19,811 bases of DNA, from positions 1 through 19,811 of the forward strand of contig JAHJOS010000598.1 in the NCBI GenBank assembly GCA_018820005.1, written 5' to 3'. This stretch comes from Alphaproteobacteria bacterium (GTDB lineage Bacteria > Pseudomonadota > Alphaproteobacteria > Rhizobiales > Devosiaceae). The notes beneath the pieces are model-generated. The model saw only the letters and a program-made list of their open reading frames with translations, searched no databases and had not been told where the DNA came from. The translations under genes and the position numbers were made by a program. Every line of letters begins with the position of its first letter. The stretch's first letter is position 1. Below are positions 1-7,824 of this stretch, piece after piece.

Positions 1-71
1 CGCTGCTGGAGCAGACGGTCGAGGGTAGCTACGCCACGTTTTTCAACGCGGTCCGCCGCCGCGGCGCATAG
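1..71 (+). CDS. C-terminal end of an unidentified protein (partial)
   Basis: Only the last 22 codons are in the window. The third forward frame is open from the left edge and closes with TAG at 69-71, encoding a tail that ends FFNAVRRRGA. The basic, alanine-rich tail looks like a genuine protein end, and it converges on the importer operon with only 25 bases between the two stop codons. The family cannot be recognised from so few residues, and no function is offered. Confidence 0.45.
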   Translation, partial: LLEQTVEGSYATFFNAVRRRGA

Positions 72-96
72 TCAACGCCACCGCGAACCAGCCAGA

Positions 97-942
97 TCAG
101 CGCGCGGCCGCCGCGCTGCGCAGGCGGATTGCCGCCGCAGCCGCCTTGGGGTCTGGTGGCAGCACGGCATTCTTGAGCGCAATCGAATAGGGATGGGTTG
201 GATTGTCCAGCACCGTGCGGGCGTCGCCACTTTCGATGACCACGCCCTTCTGCATGATGATGACCCGATCGGAGATGTAGTACGCCGTTGCCAGGTCGTG
301 GGTGATGTAGATGATGGAGACCTTGAGCTCGTCGCGCAGCGCCCGGAACAGGTTGACGATGGACATGCGCAGCGAGGCATCGACCATGGACACCGGCTCG
401 TCGGCCACGATCAGCTTGGGGGACGGGATCAGCGCCCGGGCGACCGCCACGCGCTGCAGCTGACCGCCGGACAGTTCATGTGAGAACCGCCCCTTGATCT
501 CGGCCAGCGACAGGCCGACCCGCTGCAGCGCTTCGTCGGTCAGGCGCTCCTTGTGGGACTGATCATTGGCGCCGCAAAAACGGTGTGCAGTGGCGAACAG
601 ATAGGCATCGACAGGCGTCAGCGGATTGAAGGCCTCAAAGGGGTTCTGAAACACCGGCTGCACCTTGGCCATGAAGGCCTCACGCTGCTCGCGGCTGCGA
701 ATGGTGCCGATATCGAGGCCATCAAACACCAGGCGACCGCCATCTGGCACTTCATTGCCCAGGATCATCTTGGCCATGGTCGACTTGCCCGAGCCACTTT
801 CGCCCACGATGGCGAAGATCTCGGGCCTGTCGGCATCAAGCGCAAAGCTGACGTCATCGACCGCTTTGATGGACTGGCGCGAAAACAATCCGCCGACTGG
901 ATAGCGCTTGGTGACATGGTCGAGTTCGAGCAGATGGCTCAT
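97..942 (-). CDS. Oligopeptide/sugar ABC importer, second ATPase (DppF/OppF type)
   Basis: This is one of two ATPases energising the importer encoded upstream; it is cytoplasmic and pairs with the ATPase at 939-1967. The 281-residue protein has Walker A GESGSGKS (about 47-54), a Q-loop in PVFQNPFEAFNP (about 96-107), signature LSGGQ (157-161), Walker B IVADEP (D181, E182) and the switch histidine in THD (H215). It ends in the NPTHPYSIALK region typical of OppF/DppF proteins. All catalytic residues are intact. The start at 942 is preferred over an in-frame codon at 972 because its ATG overlaps the upstream stop as ATGA, indicating translational coupling. It is the last gene of a five-gene leftward operon. 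The family assignment is firm. Substrate cannot be read from the ATPase; the neighbouring glycosidase suggests oligosaccharide. Confidence 0.93.
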   Translation of the reverse strand: MSHLLELDHVTKRYPVGGLFSRQSIKAVDDVSFALDADRPEIFAIVGESGSGKSTMAKMILGNEVPDGGRLVFDGLDIGTIRSREQREAFMAKVQPVFQNPFEAFNPLTPVDAYLFATAHRFCGANDQSHKERLTDEALQRVGLSLAEIKGRFSHELSGGQLQRVAVARALIPSPKLIVADEPVSMVDASLRMSIVNLFRALRDELKVSIIYITHDLATAYYISDRVIIMQKGVVIESGDARTVLDNPTHPYSIALKNAVLPPDPKAAAAAIRLRSAAAAR

Positions 943-1967
943 TTGACGGCGACCTCCCCGGCACGGAAGCAAGCGACGCGACCGCCGATGGCACTGGGCA
1001 GCATATCGGGCACCTCCTTTGAACAGCGATCAATGGCGATGGGGCAGCGCGGATGGAAGCGACAGCCCGAGGGCGGATTGGCCAGGCTCGGCGGCTTGCC
1101 GCCCAGGCTCTTGCGGGTGGAGATATCGCCAATGCGGGGCAGGCTGGCGATCAGGTGCGCCGTATAGGGATGCTGCGGCGTGTCGAACATGGCCTGGGTG
1201 GGCGCCTCCTCCGCCAGCCGCCCGGCATACATGATGGCGAGACGATCGGTGATGGCGGCGTGCACCGACATGTCGTGGGTGACAAAGACCACTGAGGAAC
1301 CCAGACGCTCCTGCACTTCCTTGATCAGCCCCAGCACATCCTGCTGCACCAGCACGTCGAGCGCCGTGGTCGGCTCGTCGGCAATGATGAACTCGGGTTC
1401 GCAGACCGTGGCCAGGGCAATGGTTACGCGCTGGCGCATACCGCCCGAGAGCTGGTGCGGAAAGGCCTCGAGCACGTTGGGATCAAGGCCGAGCTTTTGC
1501 AGATGGCTTTCCACCCGTGCCCGAAAAGCGGCACGGTCGAGCCCCATGTGGCGGAAGGCGAAATTGTTGAAGGCATGCTTGATGCGTCGCACCGGGTTCA
1601 GCACGCTCATGGAACCCTGCATGATGTAGCTCAGGTTCTGCCAACGCGCGGCCTTCATCTTGCCGGGCTCGGCATAGACATCGATGTGCTTGCCGCCGAA
1701 ATCAAAGCTCACGCTGCCATCGACCACGCGCATGGGCGGGCGGATGGCTCCGGCAATGGTCTTGATCAGCGAGGTCTTGCCGGACGAGGATTCTCCGGCG
1801 ATGCCGTAGATCTCGTTGCGGCGCACGGTCAGGCTGATGCCATCGACGGCGCGCACCTCGCGCCGGACGCCGAATAAATCGTTGATGTAATAGGCCTTGA
1901 GATCCCTGATGGTCAGGACATCGGCTGCCTGGGTCACCGGACGTTCGGTCGTCATTGCCGCAGTCAT
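939..1967 (-). CDS. Oligopeptide/sugar ABC importer, first ATPase (DppD/OppD type)
   Basis: First ATPase of the importer, 342 residues. Visible motifs are Walker A GESSSGKT (58-65), Q-loop glutamine at about 117, signature LSGGM (173-177), Walker B IIADEP (D197, E198) and H231 in THD. The C-terminal extension carries the cysteine-rich oligopeptide-transporter motif GCRFHPRCP followed by two further cysteines (C302, C308, C315, C333), a hallmark of OppD/DppD-type subunits. The open frame extends to 2129, but that would put 54 extra residues inside the upstream permease gene. The ATG at 1967 lies two bases after the permease stop and gives a normal N-terminus; a second ATG at 1955 is also possible. 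The serine in Walker A where most relatives have glycine (GESGSGK) is a mild variant. Role and complex are certain, substrate is not. Confidence 0.93.
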   Translation of the reverse strand: MTAAMTTERPVTQAADVLTIRDLKAYYINDLFGVRREVRAVDGISLTVRRNEIYGIAGESSSGKTSLIKTIAGAIRPPMRVVDGSVSFDFGGKHIDVYAEPGKMKAARWQNLSYIMQGSMSVLNPVRRIKHAFNNFAFRHMGLDRAAFRARVESHLQKLGLDPNVLEAFPHQLSGGMRQRVTIALATVCEPEFIIADEPTTALDVLVQQDVLGLIKEVQERLGSSVVFVTHDMSVHAAITDRLAIMYAGRLAEEAPTQAMFDTPQHPYTAHLIASLPRIGDISTRKSLGGKPPSLANPPSGCRFHPRCPIAIDRCSKEVPDMLPSAIGGRVACFRAGEVAVK

Positions 1968-1969
1968 GT

Positions 1970-2827
1970 TCAGGCTCCCATGCGCGCGAGACGGCTGCGC
2001 GGATCGATGTATTCGTTGACCGACATGGCCAGAAGGAACAGGCCCAGGAACAGGATCACCACGGCAAGCATGGGCACGGCGATCCACCACCAGATGCCCG
2101 CGACCATCGCCGAATGGGCATTGGCCCAATAGATCATGCCGCCGATGGTGGGGCGGTTGATGTCGGAGAAGCCGAGGATGGAGAGGGTGACCTCCAGGCC
2201 GATAGCCCAGATCAGATTGTTCATGGTGGTGAAGAAGACGATGGGCATGACATAGGGCAGGTGTTCGCGGAACAGCACCTGGCCGGTGCGCATGCCCGAG
2301 AAGGCCGCGTGGCGGGTGAACTCACGGGTGCGCAACGACAGAGCGGCCGACCGGATCAGCCGGCTGTCATGGGTCCAGCCCAATAGGGCAGCTGTCAGGG
2401 CGAGCACGCCCCATGTCATCTGGTCGCGCATGACAAAAACCAGCAGCAGCAGAATCGGAATATTGGGCAGGGCACCGAGCGTATCGTTGAAAGCCATGAT
2501 GATCTGGTCGGTCTTGCCGCCGACATAGCCCGAGACCAGGCCGACCACGATGGCAATGATGCGGCTGATGATCGCCACGACCAGGCCGAACATCAGCGTG
2601 TTGCGCATCGAGGCGGCCAATTGCCAGAACATGTCCTGCCCGCGGCTATTGGTGCCCAGCCAATATTCGGGGCCGGGCGGCATGTCGGGGATCACCGCAT
2701 AGGTCATCATCTCGTCGTAGGGCGCGAAGAAGGATGCCACCACCAGGCCCAGGATGATCAGGATCAGCAGCGTGCCGAACAGGAATTCGCGATTGTAGCG
2801 CAGCAGGTCGCGCAGGACTTTGAACAT
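1970..2827 (-). CDS. ABC importer permease (DppC/OppC type)
   Basis: Inner-membrane permease of 285 residues, the second permease of the importer. It opens with a short cytoplasmic stretch and a hydrophobic segment (about 16-35). Next comes the periplasmic region with GTNSRGQDMFW (about 59-69), the signature of DppC/OppC proteins. Several further membrane segments follow, then a cytoplasmic EAA-type loop around TREFTRHAAFSGMRTGQVLF (about 167-186) that would contact the ATPases. The start ATG at 2827 is four bases from the stop of the DppB-type gene, and the stop lies two bases before the next ATPase, so the genes are tightly coupled. The protein is intact and of usual length. Substrate is inferred from context only. 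Confidence 0.92.
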   Translation of the reverse strand: MFKVLRDLLRYNREFLFGTLLILIILGLVVASFFAPYDEMMTYAVIPDMPPGPEYWLGTNSRGQDMFWQLAASMRNTLMFGLVVAIISRIIAIVVGLVSGYVGGKTDQIIMAFNDTLGALPNIPILLLLVFVMRDQMTWGVLALTAALLGWTHDSRLIRSAALSLRTREFTRHAAFSGMRTGQVLFREHLPYVMPIVFFTTMNNLIWAIGLEVTLSILGFSDINRPTIGGMIYWANAHSAMVAGIWWWIAVPMLAVVILFLGLFLLAMSVNEYIDPRSRLARMGA

Positions 2828-2831
2828 GGCG

Positions 2832-3836
2832 CTATCCCAGTTTTACGCGTGGATCGATGAGCGGATAGAGGATGTCGATGAGGAAGACCGCAGTGGCCAC
2901 GGCGATCACCGAGAAGGTCGTCACGCCCAGCACCAGGCTATAGTCGCCGGCATAGATGCCCGCGATCATCAGCTTGCCGATGCCGGGATAGTTGAAAATG
3001 AACTCCACGATCACCGCGCCGCCGAACACATTGCCCAGGCTGAGTGCCAGACCGGTGACCTGGGGCAGCATGGCGTTGCGCGCAACATACTGGGAGAAGA
3101 CCGTGCGCGAGGGCACGCCGGCCAGCTCGGCATAGACGACGTAATCATCGGTGACGATGTTGGAGACCAGCGAGCGCATGGAAACGAACCAGCCACCCAT
3201 GCCCACCAGCACCAGGGTCAGTGCCGGCAGGGTGCCATATTGAATGACCGAGGAGATATAGGCCCAGCTGGCAGCCGGCGTCAGGTTGAGCTGGGCGCCG
3301 CCGCTGATGGGCAGGATGGGCCAGAGGAAGCCGAAGACAATCAGCAGCGTCAGGCCCGTGATATAGGTGGGAATGGGCTGCAGGGCCATCACGAACAGGC
3401 CAACCAGCTTGATAGCGCGGCTGTTGCGGAAATAGCCCGCAATGGCGCCCAGCAGATTGCCGATGACCCAGGAGATCAGCGTTGCCAGGGTGAGCAGGCC
3501 AATGGTCCAGGGCAAGGCGCGGCCAATAATGGTCATCACCGGCGTCGGGAAGGCCGACAGCGACGGGCCGAAATCGCCGCGCAGCACGCGGCCCCAGAAC
3601 AGGAAATACTGTGAGATCAGTGAACCATCGGTGCCATAGAGTTCGCGCAGCGACTGGCGCAGCACTTCGACCGTCCGCGGATCGGTGGCGCCGAAATTGG
3701 TGAGCAGGGACACCGTCTGTTCCACCGGATCGACCGGCGAGAAATGCGCAATCAGAAACGACAGGGTGACACCGGTCACCACCACAAACACAAACTGGCC
3801 AAAGCGCTTGGCGACGTAATTGAGATAGCCGTTCAT
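2832..3836 (-). CDS. ABC importer permease (DppB/OppB type)
   Basis: Inner-membrane permease of 334 residues, the first permease of the importer. The N-terminal membrane helix (about 13-31) leads into a long periplasmic region containing FSPVDPVEQ, and the usual set of hydrophobic segments follows. An EAA-type cytoplasmic loop is visible around DDYVVYAELAGVPSRTVFSQ (about 219-238), and the C-terminus DILYPLIDPRVKLG is typical of DppB/OppB. It is the first gene after the hairpin at 3865-3894 that separates it from the binding-protein gene. The length is normal and no lesion is visible. Confidence 0.92.
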   Translation of the reverse strand: MNGYLNYVAKRFGQFVFVVVTGVTLSFLIAHFSPVDPVEQTVSLLTNFGATDPRTVEVLRQSLRELYGTDGSLISQYFLFWGRVLRGDFGPSLSAFPTPVMTIIGRALPWTIGLLTLATLISWVIGNLLGAIAGYFRNSRAIKLVGLFVMALQPIPTYITGLTLLIVFGFLWPILPISGGAQLNLTPAASWAYISSVIQYGTLPALTLVLVGMGGWFVSMRSLVSNIVTDDYVVYAELAGVPSRTVFSQYVARNAMLPQVTGLALSLGNVFGGAVIVEFIFNYPGIGKLMIAGIYAGDYSLVLGVTTFSVIAVATAVFLIDILYPLIDPRVKLG

Positions 3837-3864
3837 CAGAACCCCGATCTTGCGGCAGAAAAGG

Positions 3865-3894
3865 CGGGAGCCGGCCGGCTGAGGCCGGCTCCCG
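3865..3894 (-). terminator. Intra-operon hairpin between binding-protein and permease genes
   Basis: A perfect 12-base-pair inverted repeat (3865-3876 with 3883-3894) encloses a six-base loop. Read on the minus strand it is followed by CCTTTT, a weak T-tract. It lies in the 67-base gap between the binding-protein stop and the DppB start. Such a hairpin is usual where a binding protein must be made in excess of its membrane partners: it ends part of the transcription or protects the upstream message from decay. Which of the two applies cannot be told from sequence. Confidence 0.6.
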
Positions 3895-3903
3895 TTTGAT
3901 CGA

Positions 3904-5802
3904 TCAAGGTTTGGGTGCGTCGGGATTGGCCTGCAGTGCCACGATCATGTAGCGCAGGTTGCTCCAGTTCGGCCCCGAGGCGGCGTAGGGATTGTCGATG
4001 CTGGGATAGTTGGTCCAGTAGGTGGTGTCGAATGGCGCAAACTTGTTATATGCCATCAACGGGATCATCGGCATTTCCTCGACCACCAGCTTGAGGTAGT
4101 CGCGGCCCAGTTCAACCACGTCTGGCGAGTCGAAGGCCAAAGTGCGGTTGCGCTCGACCAGCGCGTCCAGGCGCGGATCTTCCCAGCGCTGCAGATTGCG
4201 GGGTGGCTGAGGTTCACCAAGCGGCCGGATGAAGTCGCTATGGTAGCTGTCGAGGAAGAAGCTCAGGTCCGGGTGACCGCCCCAGGTCTCGACGGTCCAA
4301 TAGATGGCCGTTTCGAAATCACCGGTACCCAGGCGCTGGCCATTGGTCGGGCCCGCGACATCAACCGTGGTCTTGATGCCGGCCTGGCTCCACTGCTGGG
4401 CGATTGCCGTGCCGGCGCGTGCCAGCGTGGGTATGGCATCGCCTTCCACCATCATGCGGATTTCAAACGGCTTGCCGTCCGGCTGCATCCACTGATTGCC
4501 GTTCTTGGTAAAACCGGCCTTCTGCAGCAGTTCGGTTGCGGCTTGCACGTCCTGTTTCCACCAGCCATAGCCGAAGGAGCGCTTGAGGTCGGCAGCGTCG
4601 GTGGGGATCTGGTCTGGCCACTGCCCACGCACCATATCGGCCAGCTGGCTGGCGATATCGGGGTTGTAGGGGTGAACCTTCTGGGTGCCGGTATCGACCT
4701 CGAAATTGACCAGCCAATCCTGCAAAGGAATGAAATAGTCTTCCGGCGCAGAACCCGTGGGGGGAACACCCAGAGCCGACAGGTTCGCTGCACCACGATA
4801 TGAACCGAGCGCAACGGCGCGGATATCGATGAGCATAGCGAGTGCCCAACGTACGTCCTTGTTGTCGAACGGCGCCTTCTTGAGGTTGAACAGCACCGAG
4901 GGCAGCGTCGGATCAGGATGGGCGAAGGGGAAATGAGACTGCCAGGCGGCAACCGTGTCATTGTCCTTCATCAGCGAGAACATGCCTTCGGGCGCGATAT
5001 CGTTGATCACATCCAGATTGTGATTGCGCTGGGCAATCACGCGCGCTTCAGGGTTACCTGAGGCAGCATAGACGACATATTTGACGTCGGGCGCGGTGTC
5101 TTGAAGCATGCCGATGCTGGTGCGCTGCCAGTCGTCGCGCAGCTTCCAGATGGCCCAGTTGCCGCCCTTGTCATAGCTGTTCAGCACATAGGCGCTCAGC
5201 GAAATGGGCGGATTGTTGTTGAAGGCCAGCGGATCTTCGACCTTCTCGAACACATGCTTTGGCATGATCCAGGCCGCGTTCCAGCGCACCGTAAAGGTGG
5301 AGTGGAACCGCGAATTGGGCTGCTTGAGATGGAAGATGACCGTGTTGCGGTCAGGCTGCTCCATGCTCTCGACATTGAGCGTAAAGGGAGCGCTCCAACC
5401 CATGCCAGGGTGATCGATCTGGGTCTGGACGGTATAGACCAGATCATCGGCGGTGAACTCGACGCCGTCGCTCCAGTAGATGCCTTCACGCAGCTTCACC
5501 GTCATGGTGGTGAAATCGTCATTGTAGATCGGCGGCTCGGACGCCAGCGCATTGGTCCAGGCGTCGGGACCGCCTTCGGGATTGATCCACCACAGTGTAT
5601 CGGTGGTCAGCTGCTGCTGGCCATTGACACTGGCGCCGCCGCCGGGCGCCCATAGGTTGAACCAATCGGCGTTTTGGGCGGTCGGACCTTGCACGATCAG
5701 CGCCTCGTTGCGCGGAATGCCGGCAATGAAATCCTGACCGAACGATGGCAGCGCCAATAGCGACACAACCGCAGCCAGGGCTATTTTTCTAAAGAGCCTC
5801 AT
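3904..5802 (-). CDS. ABC importer substrate-binding protein, SBP_bac_5 family
   Basis: Periplasmic solute-binding protein of 632 residues for the oligopeptide-type importer. A signal peptide is clear: MRLFRK, a hydrophobic core (about 7-19) and a likely cleavage near residue 22 (SFG/Q). There is no lipobox cysteine, so it should be soluble. The family 5 hallmark REGIYWSDGVEFTADDLVY (about 105-123) is present. The open frame extends to 5904, but the ATG at 5802 has an AGGAGG ribosome site six bases upstream and begins exactly at the signal peptide. About 630 residues is longer than a typical DppA and resembles family 5 proteins that bind plant oligosaccharides. With a GH39 gene divergently transcribed next door, an oligosaccharide ligand is more likely than a peptide, but this is inference. 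Confidence 0.9.
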   Translation of the reverse strand: MRLFRKIALAAVVSLLALPSFGQDFIAGIPRNEALIVQGPTAQNADWFNLWAPGGGASVNGQQQLTTDTLWWINPEGGPDAWTNALASEPPIYNDDFTTMTVKLREGIYWSDGVEFTADDLVYTVQTQIDHPGMGWSAPFTLNVESMEQPDRNTVIFHLKQPNSRFHSTFTVRWNAAWIMPKHVFEKVEDPLAFNNNPPISLSAYVLNSYDKGGNWAIWKLRDDWQRTSIGMLQDTAPDVKYVVYAASGNPEARVIAQRNHNLDVINDIAPEGMFSLMKDNDTVAAWQSHFPFAHPDPTLPSVLFNLKKAPFDNKDVRWALAMLIDIRAVALGSYRGAANLSALGVPPTGSAPEDYFIPLQDWLVNFEVDTGTQKVHPYNPDIASQLADMVRGQWPDQIPTDAADLKRSFGYGWWKQDVQAATELLQKAGFTKNGNQWMQPDGKPFEIRMMVEGDAIPTLARAGTAIAQQWSQAGIKTTVDVAGPTNGQRLGTGDFETAIYWTVETWGGHPDLSFFLDSYHSDFIRPLGEPQPPRNLQRWEDPRLDALVERNRTLAFDSPDVVELGRDYLKLVVEEMPMIPLMAYNKFAPFDTTYWTNYPSIDNPYAASGPNWSNLRYMIVALQANPDAPKP

Positions 5803-5932
5803 GCGTTTCCTCCTGGGGGCTCGCAACGCGAGCCTTTCCTCAATGGACGGCGGGCCGCCCTCCGGACCGATTTGCCCACGCCGCACTCCCTCAAGCGCTC
5901 TCAACTCCCCGCAGGCAGCAGGTCCACGGCTG

Positions 5933-5980
5933 CTTTATCGACAATTTTGCCGCGACCGGCAAGTCAAAATGTCAATAAAG
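5933..5980. repeat. Inverted pair of operator-like elements upstream of the importer
   Basis: The arms are CTTTATCGACA at 5933-5943 and TGTCAATAAAG at 5970-5980. They are reverse complements except for one base and lie 37 bases apart start to start. The first arm covers the likely minus-strand minus-10 box (GATAAA), and the second lies just upstream of the likely minus-35. This arrangement suits a dimeric repressor acting at two sites, perhaps with DNA looping. The candidate protein is the GntR regulator at 7825-8484. The site is inferred from repetition and position only. Confidence 0.45.
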
Positions 5981-6030
5981 CTCCAAAATCTGCGCAAAAT
6001 TCCGCAAAGACGCGCCTGATGACGGCATTA

Positions 6031-6061
6031 TTATTGACAAAGAGACGTTTTTGCCTAGGAT
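6031..6061 (+). promoter_or_regulatory. Likely promoter of the GH39 gene, overlapping an operator-like element
   Basis: TTGACA at 6034-6039, 16 bases, then TAGGAT at 6056-6061 (four of six matches to TATAAT). The minus-35 box lies inside TTATTGACAA, a copy of the element repeated in this locus, so a protein bound there would block RNA polymerase. Transcription would start near 6068, about 95 bases before the glycosidase start codon. Confidence 0.45.
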
Positions 6062-6163
6062 TTGGCTGGCATCGCACGCCCATTCGGGCAGCGGTGACAA
6101 CCCGCATCATGCCGGCCGGTCTTCTGGAGGAGGCTCGGCGACCATCCCGCCCAGAGGAATCTC

Positions 6164-7768
6164 ATGACTACCCCGATCAAAGTCTCAACGACGGTGCATG
6201 CTGACCAGCCGACAGAGCCCTACCACCCGCTGTGGAACTGGTTCGGCTATGATGAGCCGAACTACACCTATTCCCCCCATGGCAAGAAACTGCTCGGCGA
6301 ACTGACGGCGCTGAGCAACACGCCGCCGCATGTGCGCACGCATAATCTGCTGACCTCGGGCGATGGCGTGGCCGCACTCAAATGGGGCTCGACCAACGCC
6401 TACACCGAAGATGCCCAAGGTAATCCGGTCTATGACTGGACCATCATGGACAAGATCTTTGATGCCTATGTGGAGGCGGGCAATACGCCGCTGGTGCAGA
6501 TTGGCTTCACCCCTGAGGCGCTTTCGGACTTCGAGGGTGACTACAAGCACCACTGGGAGCCAGCCGACAAATACGCGACGATCATGACCGGCTGGGCATC
6601 CCCACCGAATGATCTCAAGAAGTGGGGCGACTTGATCTACGCCTGGGCCCGCCACATGGCTGATCGCTATGGCGAGGAGAAGGTGTCGAGCTGGCCGTGG
6701 GAAGTGTGGAACGAGCCTGACGGGCTCTATTGGCACGGCACGATCCCGGACTATTGCGAGATGTACGACGTCAGCGCCAAGGCGGTGAAGCGCGCCCTGC
6801 CCAAGGCCCGCGTCGGCGGCCCACACACCTGCGGTGGTTTCTCCAACCCGAAGGCACAGACCTTCCTGCGCCAGTTCCTGCAGTATGTGGTGGACCACAA
6901 TTCGCCGATCGACTTCATAGCCTTCCACGCCAAGGGCAATCCGGTGATCTGGCACGATCACGTCCGCATGGGCGTGCACAAGCAGCTGCGCGACATCGAG
7001 GCCAATCTGGACATCATCAACGAGTTTCCCACGCTGCGGCATCTGCCGGTTATCATCGGGGAAAGCGATCCAGAGGGCTGCGCTGCCTGTTCGGCCCGTG
7101 TGCATCCGCAAAATGGCTACCGCAACGGGCCGCTCTACGGCGTCTATGTGGTGGAAAGCATGCTGCGCACCTATGAACTGGCGCGCGCCAAGAACATCCA
7201 CATTGAAGGCGCAGTGACATGGGCTTTCCTGTTTGACGATCAGGCCTGGTATGACGGGTTCCGTGATCTGGCCACCAATGGCGTGGACAAGGCCGTGCTC
7301 AACGGCTTCCGCATGCTGGGCAAGCTTGGCGGCGACTGGCTTTCAACCCAGAGCAGCCATCGGCGCGATCTCACCGACATCATGGAACATGGCGTGCGCG
7401 GCGAGCCCGACGTCAACATCGTCGCCACCCGGGACGACAAGGGCGTGAGCGTTCTGGTCTGGCACTATCACGATGACGATATCGCTGGCCCCGATGCGGA
7501 AGTCAGCATAGCGATCGACGGCTGGGGCGACCGCAAGGCTTCGCTCACACACTTCCGCATGGACGAGACGCACTCCAATTCCTTCGGGGTGTGGAAAGCC
7601 ATGGGCAAGCCCGAGAACCCGCAGGGTGCCGACTACGCCAAGCTGGAGGCCTCGGGCCAGCTGGCCCAGGTCGAAGATGTTGCCAGCGTTGCGGTGAGCG
7701 GCGGCAAGATAGAGCTTCGGACCACTCTTCCACGCCAGGGTGTCTCCCTCCTGCGCCTGGACTGGTAG
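6164..7768 (+). CDS. Cytoplasmic GH39-like glycoside hydrolase (beta-xylosidase type)
   Basis: Predicted retaining glycosidase of 534 residues. The TIM-barrel core carries the clan A pattern: an acid/base glutamate in WEVWNEPD (E184, with N183 before it) and a candidate nucleophile in VIIGESD (E300), about 116 residues apart as expected. The C-terminal part (from about 415) looks like the beta-sandwich that follows the barrel in GH39 proteins. There is no signal peptide, so it would act on imported oligosaccharides, which matches the importer divergent from it. The start ATG has AGAGG about eight bases upstream. A two-cysteine insert, CAAC (306-309), follows the nucleophile strand. Beta-xylosidase is the usual annotation for this type. 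Other activities (arabinosidase, glucosidase) cannot be excluded, and the family is called from motifs, not a search. Confidence 0.8.
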   Translation: MTTPIKVSTTVHADQPTEPYHPLWNWFGYDEPNYTYSPHGKKLLGELTALSNTPPHVRTHNLLTSGDGVAALKWGSTNAYTEDAQGNPVYDWTIMDKIFDAYVEAGNTPLVQIGFTPEALSDFEGDYKHHWEPADKYATIMTGWASPPNDLKKWGDLIYAWARHMADRYGEEKVSSWPWEVWNEPDGLYWHGTIPDYCEMYDVSAKAVKRALPKARVGGPHTCGGFSNPKAQTFLRQFLQYVVDHNSPIDFIAFHAKGNPVIWHDHVRMGVHKQLRDIEANLDIINEFPTLRHLPVIIGESDPEGCAACSARVHPQNGYRNGPLYGVYVVESMLRTYELARAKNIHIEGAVTWAFLFDDQAWYDGFRDLATNGVDKAVLNGFRMLGKLGGDWLSTQSSHRRDLTDIMEHGVRGEPDVNIVATRDDKGVSVLVWHYHDDDIAGPDAEVSIAIDGWGDRKASLTHFRMDETHSNSFGVWKAMGKPENPQGADYAKLEASGQLAQVEDVASVAVSGGKIELRTTLPRQGVSLLRLDW

Positions 7769-7780
7769 GCCGAACCAAGG

Positions 7781-7817
7781 GGCGCGCCTGCCTTGGCAGG
7801 TGCGCCTCCCGATTTTT
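7781..7817 (+). terminator. Intrinsic terminator after the GH39 gene
   Basis: The inverted repeat 7781-7792 / 7795-7806 forms an 11 to 12 base-pair GC-rich stem with one G-T pair and a tight CTTG-type loop. It is followed by TCCCGATTTTT, with five T at 7813-7817. It starts 12 bases after the glycosidase stop. The minus-strand gene converging from the right ends at 7825. Read on that strand, no T-tract follows the stem, so the terminator mainly serves the plus strand. Confidence 0.8.
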
Positions 7818-7824
7818 CGCCAGC

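Larger units (their letters stand above)
5803..6163. promoter_or_regulatory. Divergent regulatory region, importer versus GH39 gene
   Basis: This 361-base gap holds no gene and must carry promoters for both flanking units. Three copies of an element close to TTTATTGACAA lie in it: 5933-5946 (forward), 5970-5980 (reverse complement) and 6031-6040 (forward). The first two form an 11-base inverted repeat with one mismatch. On the minus strand a plausible importer promoter is TTGCCG (5957-5962), 17 bases, GATAAA (5934-5939), whose second box lies inside the first element copy. The plus-strand promoter is listed separately. The remaining sequence is GC-rich leader with no further structure that I see. 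Confidence 0.55.

Noticed and set aside
2820..3614. Long plus-strand open frame opposite the DppB-type permease gene
   Set aside because: Its protein is rich in His, Gln, Asp and Glu with no family pattern, as expected for the antisense of a membrane protein gene. The minus-strand reading is unmistakable.
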